NCBI RefSeq assembly: GCF_000787855.1
Contig: NZ_BBPQ01000007.1
Span: 1 to 64,000, forward strand
Origin: Streptacidiphilus anmyonensis
GTDB taxonomy: Bacteria > Actinomycetota > Actinomycetes > Streptomycetales > Streptomycetaceae
Reading direction: 5' to 3'
DNA length: 64,000 nt
The position numbers were made by a program, and so were the translations under genes. This document shows positions 1-9,339 of this stretch, piece after piece. The stretch's first letter is position 1. Every line of letters starts with the position of its first letter. The notes beneath the pieces are model-generated. The model searched no databases. It was not told the origin of the DNA and worked only from the letters and a program-made list of their open reading frames with translations.

Positions 1-28
1 CGCTGATCCACGGCAACGCGGCGGTGCG

Positions 29-76
29 GCACACGACGGCGGGCACGAGCGTGCGTTCGTGCCCGCCGTCGTGTGC
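29..76. terminator. Perfect 20-bp hairpin, probable terminator
   Basis: Bases 29-48 pair perfectly with 57-76 around an 8-nt loop. No U-tract follows, which is usual for streptomycete terminators. A TGA at 4-6 could be the stop of a plus-strand gene lying mostly outside the window. Bases 77-294 hold no gene I can support; they are the upstream region of the next gene. Confidence 0.7.
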
Positions 77-294
77 CCAGGACCTCCGACGCCACCGCGT
101 TCCCGCTCTGGGAGGCGTCCACCCCTGCACCGGGCGCGCCCCGTTTCCTCTGCGAAGGATCGAGGAACAGGCCGCGTCGGTCAGTGACCGGCGGGTTGCG
201 GACAATATCCGACACCTCGGCATATGCGGATCCGCGTCGTGCTCAAATGGCCGCTCGGTCATCCGGGATCTGGTTCAACGCAGAAGGCGGCACC

Positions 295-1812
295 GTGGGG
301 ACGACAACGGAGAAGACCTTCCGGGCGCTGCTGGAGGCAGCGCCCGACGCCATGGTCATCTGTGACCGGGAGGGCCGGATCGCCCTGGTCAACGCGCAGA
401 CCGAGGCGCTGTTCGGCTACCGTCGCGAGGAGTTGCTGGGCGCGCCGGTGGAGGTGCTGGTCCCCGAGCGGTTCCGCCGGGCCCACACCGGCCATCGCCG
501 CCGTTACGTCGCCGACCGCCGGGTCCGCCCCATGGGGGCGGGCCTGGACCTTTTCGGCCTGCGGAAGACCGGGGACGAGTTCCCGGTCGAGATCAGCCTG
601 AGCCCGCTGGAGACCGCCGACGGCACGCTGCTGTCCGCCGCGATCCGCGACGTCAGCGACCGCAAGGCCGTCGAGGCGGCCCTGGCCGGCCTCTACGAGC
701 AGCAGCGCCATGTCGCGCTCACCCTGCAGCGGAGCCTGATGGGCTCGCCGCCGCCGGTGCCCGGGGTGGTCACCGCGGCGCGGTGGCTGCCGGCCCGGCA
801 GGGCGCGGGCGTCGGCGGCGACTGGTTCGACCTGGTGCCGCTGGGCGCGGGCCGCGTCGGCATCCTCATCGGGGACGTGATGGGCCGCGGCCTGGAGGCC
901 GCCGCGGTCATGGGCCAACTGCGGTCCGCCGCCCACGCCCTGGCCAAGACCGGGATGGCGCCGTGGCAGCTGATGCAGGCGCTCGACGCCGTCGTCGCGG
1001 AGCTGCCGGACCAGCTGGTCACCTGCTGCTATCTCGTCCTCGACGTCGACGCGGGGGAGCTGACCCTCTGTTCGGCCGGACACCTGCCGGTCCTGCTGCT
1101 GGAGCCGGAGGCGGACGCCCGGATCCTGGAGGTCCCGGTCAGCGTCCCGCTCGGGGTGGGCGAGGTGCCGCACCTCCAGGTGACCCTGCCCGTCCCGGCC
1201 GGTTCCGTGCTCGCCCTCTACACCGACGGGCTGGTGGAGACGCCGTTCGGGGACCTCCAGGCCGCCATCGACGGCCTGGCCCGCAGCCTGGAGAAGCTCC
1301 TGGCCCGGGGCGACGACCTGGAGCGGGCGGCCGACGAGATCCTGACCGCGCTGCTGCCGGCCCCGGACGACTACGGCGACGACGTGACCCTGCTGCTCGC
1401 CCGCATCCCCGAACCCGCCCGCGCCGCGCAGTCGGCGGACCTCCCGGCCGACCCGACGGCGCCGGGAGCGGCCCGGTCCTTCCTGCGGCGTGCCCTGGCC
1501 GGCTGGTCCTGCCCGCCCGACGTCGTCGACGTGGCGGAACTGCTCTGCTCCGAGCTGGTCACCAACGCGGTCCGGCACGCCTGTGGGCCGATCCGGGTCC
1601 GGCTGCGCCTCGCGGACGGCGAGTTGGGGCTGGAGGTCACCGACGGCAGCCCGTTCCTGCCGCGGGCGCGCCACGCGAAGGAGGCGGAGGAGTCGGGGCG
1701 GGGTCTGCGCCTGGTCGACTCGCTCGCCGACCGCTGGGGAACGAGGGCGACGGCCGAGGGCAAGTCGGTCTGGCTCTCCCTCCAGTGCGCCGAAGCGGTC
1801 GCGTGCCACTGA
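295..1812 (+). CDS. PAS / PP2C phosphatase / anti-sigma-type kinase signalling protein
   Basis: Cytoplasmic 505-residue regulator of the RsbU-RsbW type. A PAS sensor domain (about residues 5-125) is followed by a SpoIIE-type PP2C phosphatase (about 140-365, motifs GGDWFD, GDVMGRG, YTDGLVE and DDVTLL supplying the metal-binding aspartates) and a HATPase_c_2 anti-sigma kinase domain (about 385-500, N-box ELVTNAVRH). In this family the phosphatase dephosphorylates an anti-anti-sigma protein and the kinase domain binds a sigma or anti-anti-sigma partner, so one protein carries opposing activities. The open frame extends upstream to 73, but I chose the GTG at 295 because AGAAGG lies just before it and PAS homology begins about five codons later. 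No partner sigma or STAS gene is adjacent. Confidence 0.88.
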   Translation: MGTTTEKTFRALLEAAPDAMVICDREGRIALVNAQTEALFGYRREELLGAPVEVLVPERFRRAHTGHRRRYVADRRVRPMGAGLDLFGLRKTGDEFPVEISLSPLETADGTLLSAAIRDVSDRKAVEAALAGLYEQQRHVALTLQRSLMGSPPPVPGVVTAARWLPARQGAGVGGDWFDLVPLGAGRVGILIGDVMGRGLEAAAVMGQLRSAAHALAKTGMAPWQLMQALDAVVAELPDQLVTCCYLVLDVDAGELTLCSAGHLPVLLLEPEADARILEVPVSVPLGVGEVPHLQVTLPVPAGSVLALYTDGLVETPFGDLQAAIDGLARSLEKLLARGDDLERAADEILTALLPAPDDYGDDVTLLLARIPEPARAAQSADLPADPTAPGAARSFLRRALAGWSCPPDVVDVAELLCSELVTNAVRHACGPIRVRLRLADGELGLEVTDGSPFLPRARHAKEAEESGRGLRLVDSLADRWGTRATAEGKSVWLSLQCAEAVACH

Positions 1813-1831
1813 CGGACGGGTCGTCGGACGG

Positions 1832-1874
1832 GAGGGCCCGGACGGACGGCGCGGTGCCGTCCGTCCGGGCCCTC
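1832..1874. terminator. Perfect 19-bp bidirectional terminator hairpin
   Basis: Bases 1832-1850 are exactly complementary to 1856-1874, with a 5-nt loop. It sits between two convergent genes ending at 1812 and 1912, so it can serve both. Confidence 0.85.
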
Positions 1875-1890
1875 AGGCCGCCCAGCGGTG

Positions 1891-1920
1891 GTCGGCCGTG
1901 GTCGGCCGTGGTCAGCCGGT
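1891..1920. repeat. Three 10-bp tandem units at a stop codon
   Basis: Units gtcggccgtg, gtcggccgtg and gtcagccggt. The last includes the TGA stop (minus strand, 1912-1914) of the secreted protein gene, so the word around the stop codon is repeated downstream of it. Confidence 0.7.
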
Positions 1921-3663
1921 GGTCACCGCGGTGTCGTCGAGGACGAAGGAGGTCTGGTCGACCTTGTCCTCGGCGCCGGTGAACTTGAGGGTGACGGTCT
2001 GGCCGGCGTACGGGGCCAGGCTGAGGGTGTGCTGGGTGTAGCCGGTGTTGTGGTTCAGGTTGGAGTAGGTCGCCAGGGTGCCCAGAACCGTGCCCGAGGC
2101 GTTCAGCACCTGCACCTTGAGGGTGTCGTAGGCGGTGGTGGTGCTGGTCTCGGCGGTGTCGATGTGCAGCCAGAAGGAGAGCGCGGTGTTGGCGCAGCCC
2201 GCCGGGACGGTGACGCTCTGGGCGAGCGTGTCGGTGTGGGTGGTGCCGTAGCCGTCCAGCCAGGCGTCCCAGCTGCCGGAGCGGGCGGGCTCGTTGCTGC
2301 TGTCGTTCACCACGCTGGAGCTCGCGGTCCACGGGGCGGCGCTGCCGGTCTCGAAGCCCGGGTTGCCGAGCAGCTGCGCCGAGGTGCAGCCACCGCCCCC
2401 GCCGGCGGAGTTGACGGTCCAGGTGAACGACGTGGAGCCGGACGCGCCGGTGGAGTCCGTCGCCGTGACCGTCACGTTGGAGGTGCCGGCCGAGGTGGGG
2501 GTGCCGGAGATCAGGCCGGTGGCGGAGATGCCCAGGCCCGCCGGGAGGCCGGTCGCGGTGTAGGTCAGGCCCGCACCCGCCGAGTCGGAGCCGCTGACCT
2601 GGAGCGAGGCCGCGGTGCCGACGGTGCCCGTCTGGTTGCCCGGGTTCGCCACGGTGACGGTGTTGCCGGTGGAGCCGCCGCCGCTGCCGGAGGCGAGCCA
2701 GGCGGTGGCGTTCAGGGCGAGCGCGGCGTCGGTGCCCTTGGGGTCGTCCCAGCCGTCCTCGACGGTGTGGCCCGGCTCGCCGGTGCCGTCGTCGATGGCG
2801 GAGCTGTCGCCCCAGATCGCGACGCGGCCGCTGCCGAAGGTGCTGGTGGTGAAGAACGCGCCGCTGGCGCCGCCGGGGGTCGAGCCGGTCGTGTAGACCA
2901 GGCCCTTCACGTTCGGGTTGTCGGCGGGGTGCAGCGTCTCGGTGGTGCCGTTGTAGATGACGCTGCCGGTGACGTCGCCGAAGGAGCCGTGCAGGACCGG
3001 GTCGGCGGCGTCGCTGATCGCCCTCGGGGCGTCGCTGACGATGTTCTTCAGGTCGACGCTGAAGCCGAACGGGTCGGTGTTGTCGACGCCGTTGTTCGTC
3101 AGCAGGTCGTTGACGATGGCGGGGGAGTCCCAGCCGTTGTTGTTGCGGTCGCTGCCGGTGTGGTCGACCACCAGGAACAGCCCGCCGCCGTTCTGCACGT
3201 AGTGCATCACCGCGGCCTTCTCGGCGGTGGAGAGCTGGTCCTGCGGCTCGGGCAGGACGAAGGTGTCGAAGTGCGACAGGTCCAGCGGGTTGCTGGTGTC
3301 CCCGTAGGTGATGGTGTCGCCCGGGGGCAGGGTGTCCAGGCTGTAGCCGCCGGTCTTCTGCAGGGCGACGCCCCAGGCGGAGATGGCCCCGGTCCAGTCC
3401 GTCTCGGTCTGCGGGTTCGCGTTCTGCTGGAGCGGGTCGGGCATGCTCGTGCTGATGATCCAGTCCGAGTTGCCCGCCGTCTCGGACTTGCTGTCGTCGA
3501 ACAGGATGTGATGGACCGTCGACGCGGCCGCTGCCTGAGGGGCCGCTGACGCGGCGGCGGGGGCGGCGACCGCGCCGGGCGCGGCGGTGACCGCCAGGGC
3601 CGTGGCGAGGACGGCGCCGGCGGCGAGGAGGCCGCTCCTGCCGCTCGGGATTCTTGTGAGCAT
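1912..3663 (-). CDS. Secreted protein with GATase-like, Ig-like and C-terminal beta-sandwich domains
   Basis: 583 residues starting at ATG 3663. An Ala-rich signal peptide (about 1-48) leads into a region of about 280 residues with a DUF4350/glutamine-amidotransferase-like look (FVLPEPQDQLS followed by YVQNGGGLFLVVDHTG), a linker, a putative Ig domain of the He_PIG type (about 335-415, LPAGLGISATGLISGTPTSAG), a Gly/Cys linker, and a domain beginning LLGNPGFETG that resembles carbohydrate-binding jelly rolls. No catalytic residues can be assigned. It is probably an extracellular adhesion or substrate-binding protein. It is divergent from the ABC importer at 3967 and may share its control region. 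Confidence 0.7.
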   Translation of the reverse strand: MLTRIPSGRSGLLAAGAVLATALAVTAAPGAVAAPAAASAAPQAAAASTVHHILFDDSKSETAGNSDWIISTSMPDPLQQNANPQTETDWTGAISAWGVALQKTGGYSLDTLPPGDTITYGDTSNPLDLSHFDTFVLPEPQDQLSTAEKAAVMHYVQNGGGLFLVVDHTGSDRNNNGWDSPAIVNDLLTNNGVDNTDPFGFSVDLKNIVSDAPRAISDAADPVLHGSFGDVTGSVIYNGTTETLHPADNPNVKGLVYTTGSTPGGASGAFFTTSTFGSGRVAIWGDSSAIDDGTGEPGHTVEDGWDDPKGTDAALALNATAWLASGSGGGSTGNTVTVANPGNQTGTVGTAASLQVSGSDSAGAGLTYTATGLPAGLGISATGLISGTPTSAGTSNVTVTATDSTGASGSTSFTWTVNSAGGGGGCTSAQLLGNPGFETGSAAPWTASSSVVNDSSNEPARSGSWDAWLDGYGTTHTDTLAQSVTVPAGCANTALSFWLHIDTAETSTTTAYDTLKVQVLNASGTVLGTLATYSNLNHNTGYTQHTLSLAPYAGQTVTLKFTGAEDKVDQTSFVLDDTAVTTG

Positions 3664-3966
3664 GCGTCAATCTCCTGACTGCCGTTCCCGCTTGTGGCGC
3701 GACGGCGCTCGATGGACCGCTACGCGCGTAGGCGGCGGTTGCCACGAGCATCGGGCCAGGCGGGGAGGGCGAGCCAGTCAAATGGCATGTCCACTACATG
3801 AACGCGAGATGCCGGAATATCGGCGCAGAGGCGGCGCACGGGTGCCGACTTGTAGAAGTGCCGAACATTACAGGATATCTGATGCCGTGGAATGTAGCAC
3901 CCACCGTCGCCGAGTTGTCGCCGATCGTTTGTTTTCACGACACCTTCGGTCGCGACAGTTCCCGCC
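3664..3966. promoter_or_regulatory. Divergent intergenic region
   Basis: 303 bp between the secreted protein (minus) and the ABC permease (plus). It is less GC-rich than its surroundings, especially 3790-3960, as expected for promoters. I see no gene in it, no convincing paired -35/-10 and no clear operator. A short dyad, GCCGgaatatCGGC, lies near 3810. Confidence 0.5.
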
Positions 3967-4920
3967 GTGACCGCAACGACCACGGCCCGGCCGGCCCTCG
4001 TGACCGAAGGCCGCACACGCCGCCGGGCTCCCGCCCGAGACTTCCGCACCACCCGTTGGGGCTGGGCCTACTCCGCCCCCGCGGTGCTGATCTTCTCCGC
4101 CTTCGTCATCGTGCCGACCGGCTACACCTTCTACGTGTCGCTGTGGAAGTGGAACGCCCTCAACCCGGCCATGTCCGTCTACCGGGGGCTGGGCAACTAC
4201 CAGCGGCTGTTCGACGCCACGCAGCCGACCTTCCTGTCCAGCCTGTGGCACTCGCTGTACTTCAGCGCGGCGATGGTGATCGGCGGGACCGCGCTCTCGC
4301 TGGCGCTGGCCCTGCTGCTCCAGCGCGGCGGGGCGCTGCTCAACGCGTCGCGCGTGGCGCTGTTCCTGCCGCACGCCACGCCGATGATCGCGACCTCGAT
4401 GATCTGGGTCTGGATCTTCAACCCCCGCTTCGGCCTGGCCGACTGGATGCTGCACACGCTGCACCTGCCGACGTCGCAGTGGCTCCAGTCCTCGACCTCG
4501 GCGATGCCCGCCGTGATCGTCTACAGCCTGTGGCACGAGGTCGGGTTCACCACAGTCGTGTTCCTCGGCGGGCTCGCCGTGCTGCCGAACGAGCTCAGCG
4601 AGGCCGCGCGCATGGACGGCTGCTCGGCCTGGCAGGAGTTCTGGCACATCACCTGGCACCAGCTGCGGCCGGTCACCGTCTTCGTCGTCGCGATCACGGC
4701 GATCACCTCGCTCCAGGCGTTCACGCAGTTCTACCAGCTCTCCGACGGCGGCCCGGTCTACGCCACGACCACCCTCAGCTACCTGGTCTACCAGGAGGCG
4801 TTCGTCCTCAGCGACACCGGCTACGGCGCGGCACTCGCCGTGGTCCTCTTCGCCGTCACCGTCTTCTTCACCCTCGTCCGGCGCCGCACCGCCGCCGGGG
4901 CGGACTCCGCCCTCGCCTGA
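3967..4920 (+). CDS. Sugar-type ABC transporter permease, MalF/UgpA family
   Basis: 317 residues from GTG 3967. Six hydrophobic segments follow a short basic N-terminus, and the EAA-loop region reads EAARMDGCSAWQEFWHITWHQL. This family forms a heterodimer with a MalG-type partner, here the gene at 6344, and imports carbohydrate or glycerol-phosphate substrates with a shared MsiK-like ATPase encoded elsewhere; no ATPase gene is nearby. No good ribosome binding site precedes the GTG, so the message may be leaderless. First gene of a five-gene run to 9278. Confidence 0.9.
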   Translation: MTATTTARPALVTEGRTRRRAPARDFRTTRWGWAYSAPAVLIFSAFVIVPTGYTFYVSLWKWNALNPAMSVYRGLGNYQRLFDATQPTFLSSLWHSLYFSAAMVIGGTALSLALALLLQRGGALLNASRVALFLPHATPMIATSMIWVWIFNPRFGLADWMLHTLHLPTSQWLQSSTSAMPAVIVYSLWHEVGFTTVVFLGGLAVLPNELSEAARMDGCSAWQEFWHITWHQLRPVTVFVVAITAITSLQAFTQFYQLSDGGPVYATTTLSYLVYQEAFVLSDTGYGAALAVVLFAVTVFFTLVRRRTAAGADSALA

Positions 4921-4980
4921 CCCGCACCGACGGCACCCTCACCGGCGTCACCTGCACCGTCGTCACCCTCACCGTCCGCA
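4921..4980. repeat. Degenerate CACCG/TCACC word repeats after a stop codon
   Basis: Directly after the permease TGA come repeated words such as cctcaccg and cgtcacc (about five imperfect units), the same pattern seen after several other stop codons in this window. The rest of the gap to 5019 holds the CAGGAACGGA ribosome binding region of the next gene. Confidence 0.45.
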
Positions 4981-5019
4981 CCACACGACAGCACCAGACA
5001 CGACAGGAACGGAACAACC

Positions 5020-6339
5020 ATGCGTTACCGCATCGCCGCCGTCGCCGCAGCCGCGGCCCTCAGCCTCTCCGCCTGCGCCGGCGGCGGTACGCCCGCCGCC
5101 ACGACCACGGGCGCGGCCACGGCCTCCGGTCAGGAGCTGGCCGTCCCCACCAAGCCGGTCACCATCACCTTCGAGGAGGCCATGACCATCGGCACCCTCA
5201 AGCCGGCCATGGAGAAGCTGGTCTCCGACTTCCAGGCCAAGTACCCGAACATCACCGTCAAGCTCCAGGGCGACCCGGACTACGCGACGATGTACACCAA
5301 GGAGAAGGCCGAGGTGCAGGCCGGCAACGCGCCGACCCTGGGCCAGGCCTACGAGAGCTGGGCCTCCTACTTCCAGTCCGGCGGCGCGCTCACCCCGATC
5401 AGCGAGCTGGCCGGCAGCGACACCCCCGCGGAGATGTCCACCTTCTACAAGGGCGTCCAGAAGGACCTGGCCCTGGGTGACGGCAAGACCTGGATGTGGC
5501 CCTTCAACAAGAGCGTGCTGATCCTGTTCTCCAACGCCGACATGCTGAAGGCCGACGGCCAGAACGCCCCGAAGACCTGGGACGACTACGCCTCGGTGAT
5601 GAAGGCCGCCTCCAAGGGCGGCGTCACCGGCTCCACCATCGACCCGGGCTCGGCCACCGCCGCCGCCTTCGGCACCCAGTGGTTCGAGATCCTCGACAAG
5701 TCCGACGGCGGCACCCTCTACGACGCCGACGGCACGCCGCACCTGAACGACGCCGGCGCCGTCCAGGCCCTCACCTACATGAAGTCGCTCAAGGACGCGG
5801 GCGCGCTGGCCACGGGCAAGAACTACCCGGGCGAGACGGCGCTCGGCGCCAAGAAGGGCGCGTTCGACATCTCCTCGGCGGCCGGCTACGGCTTCGAGAA
5901 GGCGACCGTCGGCGGCAAGTTCAACCTCGGCATCTCCGCCCTCCCGGCCGGCCCGTCCGGCCCGGTCAACGAGCTGACCGGCACCAACATCGTGGTCTTC
6001 AAGAACGCCACCGCCGACCAGAAGGCCGCCGCCTGGACGTTCCTGAAGTTCATCACCAGCCCCGCCGAGCAGGCCGGCTGGGCCTCCACCTCCGGCTACC
6101 TGCCGGTCACCCCGCAGGCCCTGCCGCTGATGCAGGCCTTCGTCGCCAAGAACCCCTACGAGACCGCCGCCGTCTCCGAGCTCGACACGGCCTTCGCCCT
6201 TCCGCCCTACAGCTGGATCTTCAAGTGCCAGGGCTACGAGGCCACCGCCCTCCAGGACGTGCTGGACAACGGCGCGGCGCCCGCCGCCGCGCTGAACACC
6301 GCGCAGACCGCCTGCACCGCCGCGAAGGCCCAGGGCTGA
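5020..6339 (+). CDS. Extracellular solute-binding lipoprotein, UgpB/MalE type
   Basis: 439 residues. A signal sequence ends in the lipobox LSAC, so Cys19 should be lipidated and the protein anchored outside the membrane. The mature part is a family-1 solute-binding protein (TITFEEAMTIGTLKPAMEKLVSDF near the start, FLKFITSPAEQAGWASTSGYLPV near residue 345). It captures the substrate for the flanking permeases. The tract PVNELTGTNIVVFKNAT is typical of glycerol-3-phosphate and sugar binders, but specificity cannot be read from sequence alone. Confidence 0.9.
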   Translation: MRYRIAAVAAAAALSLSACAGGGTPAATTTGAATASGQELAVPTKPVTITFEEAMTIGTLKPAMEKLVSDFQAKYPNITVKLQGDPDYATMYTKEKAEVQAGNAPTLGQAYESWASYFQSGGALTPISELAGSDTPAEMSTFYKGVQKDLALGDGKTWMWPFNKSVLILFSNADMLKADGQNAPKTWDDYASVMKAASKGGVTGSTIDPGSATAAAFGTQWFEILDKSDGGTLYDADGTPHLNDAGAVQALTYMKSLKDAGALATGKNYPGETALGAKKGAFDISSAAGYGFEKATVGGKFNLGISALPAGPSGPVNELTGTNIVVFKNATADQKAAAWTFLKFITSPAEQAGWASTSGYLPVTPQALPLMQAFVAKNPYETAAVSELDTAFALPPYSWIFKCQGYEATALQDVLDNGAAPAAALNTAQTACTAAKAQG

Positions 6340-6343
6340 ACCG

Positions 6344-7222
6344 ATGAGCACCTCCTCCTCACGGGGGATCCGGTCCGTCACCGGAGCCGGCCGCGCCGGG
6401 CGTATCGCCCGGCGCGTGCTGGCGCTGCTGATCGGTGCCGCGTTCGTCTTCCCGTTCTACTGGACCGTCGTCATCTCGCTCGGGCGGCCCGGGGAGTTCA
6501 GCGACTTCCCGCCGGTGCTGCTGCCGCACTGGGACTGGTCCAACTGGTCCCGCGCCTGGCATGCGGCGCCCTGGGTGCGGCTGTTCGCCAACACCGTCCT
6601 GATCGCGTCCTGCACGGTGCTGCTGTGCCTGGCCACCTCGCTGCTGGCCGGCTTCGCCTTCGGCGTGCTGCGCTTCCGCGGGCGCAAGTTCCTGACGCTG
6701 CTGGTGCTCTCGGTGCTGATGATGCCGGGAACCGTGCTGATCATCCCGGACTACGTCCTGGCCAGTGACCTGCACCTGCTGAACACCTACTGGATCCAGA
6801 TCATCCCCTGGGGCGCCAGCGTCTTCGGCATCTTCCTGGTCCGCCAGTTCTTCCTGGCGATCCCTCAGGAGATCCTCGACGCCGCCGCGCTGGACGGGGC
6901 GTCCCGGCTGCGGGTGCTCTGGTCGATCGGCATCCCGATGGTGCGCCCCGCGCTCGTCATCATCGCCGTCAACGTGTTCCTGGGGTCGTGGAACTCCTTC
7001 CTGTGGCCGGTGATCATGACCAGCAGCAGCATGGACTCCTCCAGCACGGTCCAGCCGGTCGAGGTGGGCCTGTCCACCTTCGCCTCCGCCGAGGGCACCG
7101 ACTTCCCCGGGCTCGCCGCGGCGGTCACCTTCACCACCCTGCCCGTCATGGCGTTCTTCCTGGTGCTGCAACGGCAGTTCATCCGGGGCGCCCTGTCCGC
7201 CGCCGGAGGCGTCCGTGGCTGA
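6344..7222 (+). CDS. Carbohydrate-type ABC transporter permease, MalG/UgpE family
   Basis: 292 residues, six membrane segments, EAA loop AIPQEILDAAALDGASRLRVLWSIGIPMVRP (residues about 177-207). It starts 4 bases after the binding-protein stop, so translation is probably coupled. Partner of the MalF-type permease at 3967. Confidence 0.9.
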   Translation: MSTSSSRGIRSVTGAGRAGRIARRVLALLIGAAFVFPFYWTVVISLGRPGEFSDFPPVLLPHWDWSNWSRAWHAAPWVRLFANTVLIASCTVLLCLATSLLAGFAFGVLRFRGRKFLTLLVLSVLMMPGTVLIIPDYVLASDLHLLNTYWIQIIPWGASVFGIFLVRQFFLAIPQEILDAAALDGASRLRVLWSIGIPMVRPALVIIAVNVFLGSWNSFLWPVIMTSSSMDSSSTVQPVEVGLSTFASAEGTDFPGLAAAVTFTTLPVMAFFLVLQRQFIRGALSAAGGVRG

Positions 7223-7970
7223 CGACCGTTCCACCACCGTGCCGATCCTGGTCACCGACTTCGACGGCACGGTCTACCGGAGCGACGACCCGGTGCGCTT
7301 CTACGCGCGCCGCGTCGCCGCCTCGCTGCCGGCCGCGCGGTCCACCGCCCTCCTCGACACCTTCGAGCGCTTCCTCGCCGAGGGCGTCGCCGCCGCGGCC
7401 GCGGCCGCGGACCCGGCCGAGGCCAGGGCGCTGCTCCAGGCGCAGGACGGCTGGGGCCTCGTGCAGGCGCTCGCCGCCGACCTCGGGCTGGACGACGCGG
7501 TGACGCAACAGGCGTTCCTGGCCAGCCGGGTCCACATGCTCGACGACGCCTGCGCGCTGGAGGTCGTCGAACCGCTGGTGGCCCTGTTCGCCGAACTGCG
7601 CGGTGACGTGCGGATCGTGCTGGCCACCAACAGCCCCGCCGAGGGGCTGGCGCCGCTGCTGGACCGCATGGGCCTGAGCGGCGCCTTCGACCAGGTCGTC
7701 GCCGGGGCGGGAAAACCCGAGGGCCTGCGGACCTGGATGACCCGCGCGCTCGGCGACCGGCCCGCCGAGGAGCTGTTCTCCCTCGGCGACCACTACCGCA
7801 ACGAGATCGAACCGGCGGTCGCCATCGGCGCCGCCACCGGATACATCGACCGCTTCGGCCGCGCCGACGGCCCGGCCACCGCCACGGCCTCGCGCGTCGA
7901 GGACCTGCTGCCGGCCGTCAGATCCTGGGCCCTGTCCCGGACCGTCGACCAGGCACACGCACCGATCTAG
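7215..7970 (+). CDS. HAD-superfamily phosphatase
   Basis: 251 residues. HAD motif I is VTDFDGTVYRSDD (nucleophile and general acid Asp near residue 12), motif II is LATNS, motif III lies around GKPEG and motif IV is SLGDHYRNE. The GTG start overlaps the permease stop by 8 bases, so the phosphatase is coupled to the importer. A cytoplasmic HAD enzyme encoded with a transporter suggests dephosphorylation of the imported substrate, perhaps a sugar or polyol phosphate; this is inference. Confidence 0.85.
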   Translation: MADDRSTTVPILVTDFDGTVYRSDDPVRFYARRVAASLPAARSTALLDTFERFLAEGVAAAAAAADPAEARALLQAQDGWGLVQALAADLGLDDAVTQQAFLASRVHMLDDACALEVVEPLVALFAELRGDVRIVLATNSPAEGLAPLLDRMGLSGAFDQVVAGAGKPEGLRTWMTRALGDRPAEELFSLGDHYRNEIEPAVAIGAATGYIDRFGRADGPATATASRVEDLLPAVRSWALSRTVDQAHAPI

Positions 7971-7973
7971 ACA

Positions 7974-9278
7974 GTGAGCACACATCAACTCATGACAACT
8001 GTGGAATTCTGGGGCGGCGTCGGCCTCATCGGATCCAGCAAGATCCTCGTCAGCGAGGGCTCGCACCGGGTCCTGCTGGACTTCGGCACGGACATCCCCG
8101 CCGAGGCCGACCTGTTCCGCTCCCCGGTCGCGGCCCGACCGGGCCGCGAGCTCGCCCACCGGCTCCGCGTCGGCGCGGCCCCCCGCATCGCGGGCCTGTA
8201 CGACCCGGCCCAGCTGGACGCCGGCGACCCGCTCGGGTCGGCCGGGCCCGGCACCGGGGTCGACACCGAGGTCTTCATCACCCACGGCCACATCGACCAC
8301 TGCGGCCTGGCCGGGTTCGTGGACCCGCGGATCCCGGTCCACGCCTCCCCGGCGACGATCGCCCTGCTGAGCGCGCTGTCAGCGGCCGGCGAGGGCCTCC
8401 CCGGCGGCGACCCCGCCTGGCAGCCGCTGCCGGACGAGACGCCCGTCCAGGTCGGACCCATGACCGTGGAGCGCATCACCGTCGACCACGACACCCCCGG
8501 GGCCAGCGGCTACCTGGTCACCACCGGCGACGGCGTCCTCGCGTTCACCGGCGACATCCGCTTCCACGGCCGCAACCCCGAGCGCTCCTGGCACTTCGCC
8601 GAACGCGCCGCGGGCTGCGACATGCTCGTCACCGAGGGCACCGCCCTGGGCCTGGGCCTGCCGCCCGGCCCGCCGCGCACCGAGGACGACGTCCTCGCCG
8701 ACTTCGCCGCCGCGCTCGCCGCCGCCGGCCGCGACCTGCTGCTGCTCGCGCTGTACCCGCGCGACCTGGAGCGCGTCACCGAGTTCGTCGAGACCGCGGC
8801 CGCGGCCGGCCGCCGCATCGTGTGGGGCGACCGCACCGCCGCGTTCCTGCGCGAGGCGGGAGCGCCGGACCCCCTGTCCTGGAGCTCCGTCGGCCTGGAC
8901 GCGCTGCGCGCCGACCCGGGCGCCTTCGTCTACCAGCCGGACCTGGGCGACCTGAGCGGCATCGCCGACCTCGGCGACCTCCCGGTCGGACCGGGCACGG
9001 TCTGGCTCCACGCGAACGGCGAGCCGCTCGGGCCCTTCGAGTCCCGCTGGCAGCTGTTCACCGAGTGGCTCACGGCTCTCGGGATCCCCCTGCGCCGCAT
9101 CGGCTCCTTCGGCCACGCCACCGCGGACGACCTGCACGCCTTCGTCCACCGCGTCGCCCCCAAGGTCCTGGTCCCGATCCACACCCAGGCCCCGGACCTC
9201 CTCCACCCCCTGCCCCCGACCCTCCGGGTGATCCCCGAGTACGCCACCCCCTACCGCCTCGACGGCCGCAGGGCCTGA
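7974..9278 (+). CDS. Metallo-beta-lactamase-fold hydrolase, RNase J-like architecture
   Basis: 434 residues. The zinc motif is THGHIDHCG (His104, His106, Asp108, His109), a third ligand is in FTGDIRF, and the C-terminal stretch HATADDLHAFVHRVAPKVLVPIHTQ matches the end of the RNase J/beta-CASP group. The usual beta-CASP cap appears shortened. RNase J itself is larger and stands alone; here the gene follows an importer and a HAD phosphatase with a 3-base gap, so it may open a phosphodiester or cyclic phosphate rather than process RNA. GTG 7974 is used; ATG 7992 is an alternative. Confidence 0.8.
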   Translation: MSTHQLMTTVEFWGGVGLIGSSKILVSEGSHRVLLDFGTDIPAEADLFRSPVAARPGRELAHRLRVGAAPRIAGLYDPAQLDAGDPLGSAGPGTGVDTEVFITHGHIDHCGLAGFVDPRIPVHASPATIALLSALSAAGEGLPGGDPAWQPLPDETPVQVGPMTVERITVDHDTPGASGYLVTTGDGVLAFTGDIRFHGRNPERSWHFAERAAGCDMLVTEGTALGLGLPPGPPRTEDDVLADFAAALAAAGRDLLLLALYPRDLERVTEFVETAAAAGRRIVWGDRTAAFLREAGAPDPLSWSSVGLDALRADPGAFVYQPDLGDLSGIADLGDLPVGPGTVWLHANGEPLGPFESRWQLFTEWLTALGIPLRRIGSFGHATADDLHAFVHRVAPKVLVPIHTQAPDLLHPLPPTLRVIPEYATPYRLDGRRA

Positions 9279-9289
9279 CCCCGATCCCA

Positions 9290-9332
9290 CACAGCGGAAG
9301 GGCCTCCGACGGCGAGAGGCCCTTCCACTGTG
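9290..9332. terminator. Terminator hairpin ending the importer operon
   Basis: A 17-bp stem with a single mismatch: 9290-9306 pairs with 9316-9332 around a 9-nt loop, 11 bases after the MBL gene stop. Confidence 0.8.
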
Positions 9333-9339
9333 GCCGGCC

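Noticed and set aside
259-1809. Long minus-strand open frame opposite the PAS/PP2C gene
   Set aside because: Antisense shadow of a GC-rich gene: low-complexity Arg/Gly/Pro composition and no recognisable domain.
3900-3960. PHO-box-like sequence before the phosphate-suggestive importer
   Set aside because: No clear pair of 11-bp GTTCACC-type repeats; the resemblance is too weak to report.
7974-9278. MBL-fold protein as housekeeping RNase J
   Set aside because: It is shorter, with a reduced cap region, and is tied to an importer and a phosphatase.
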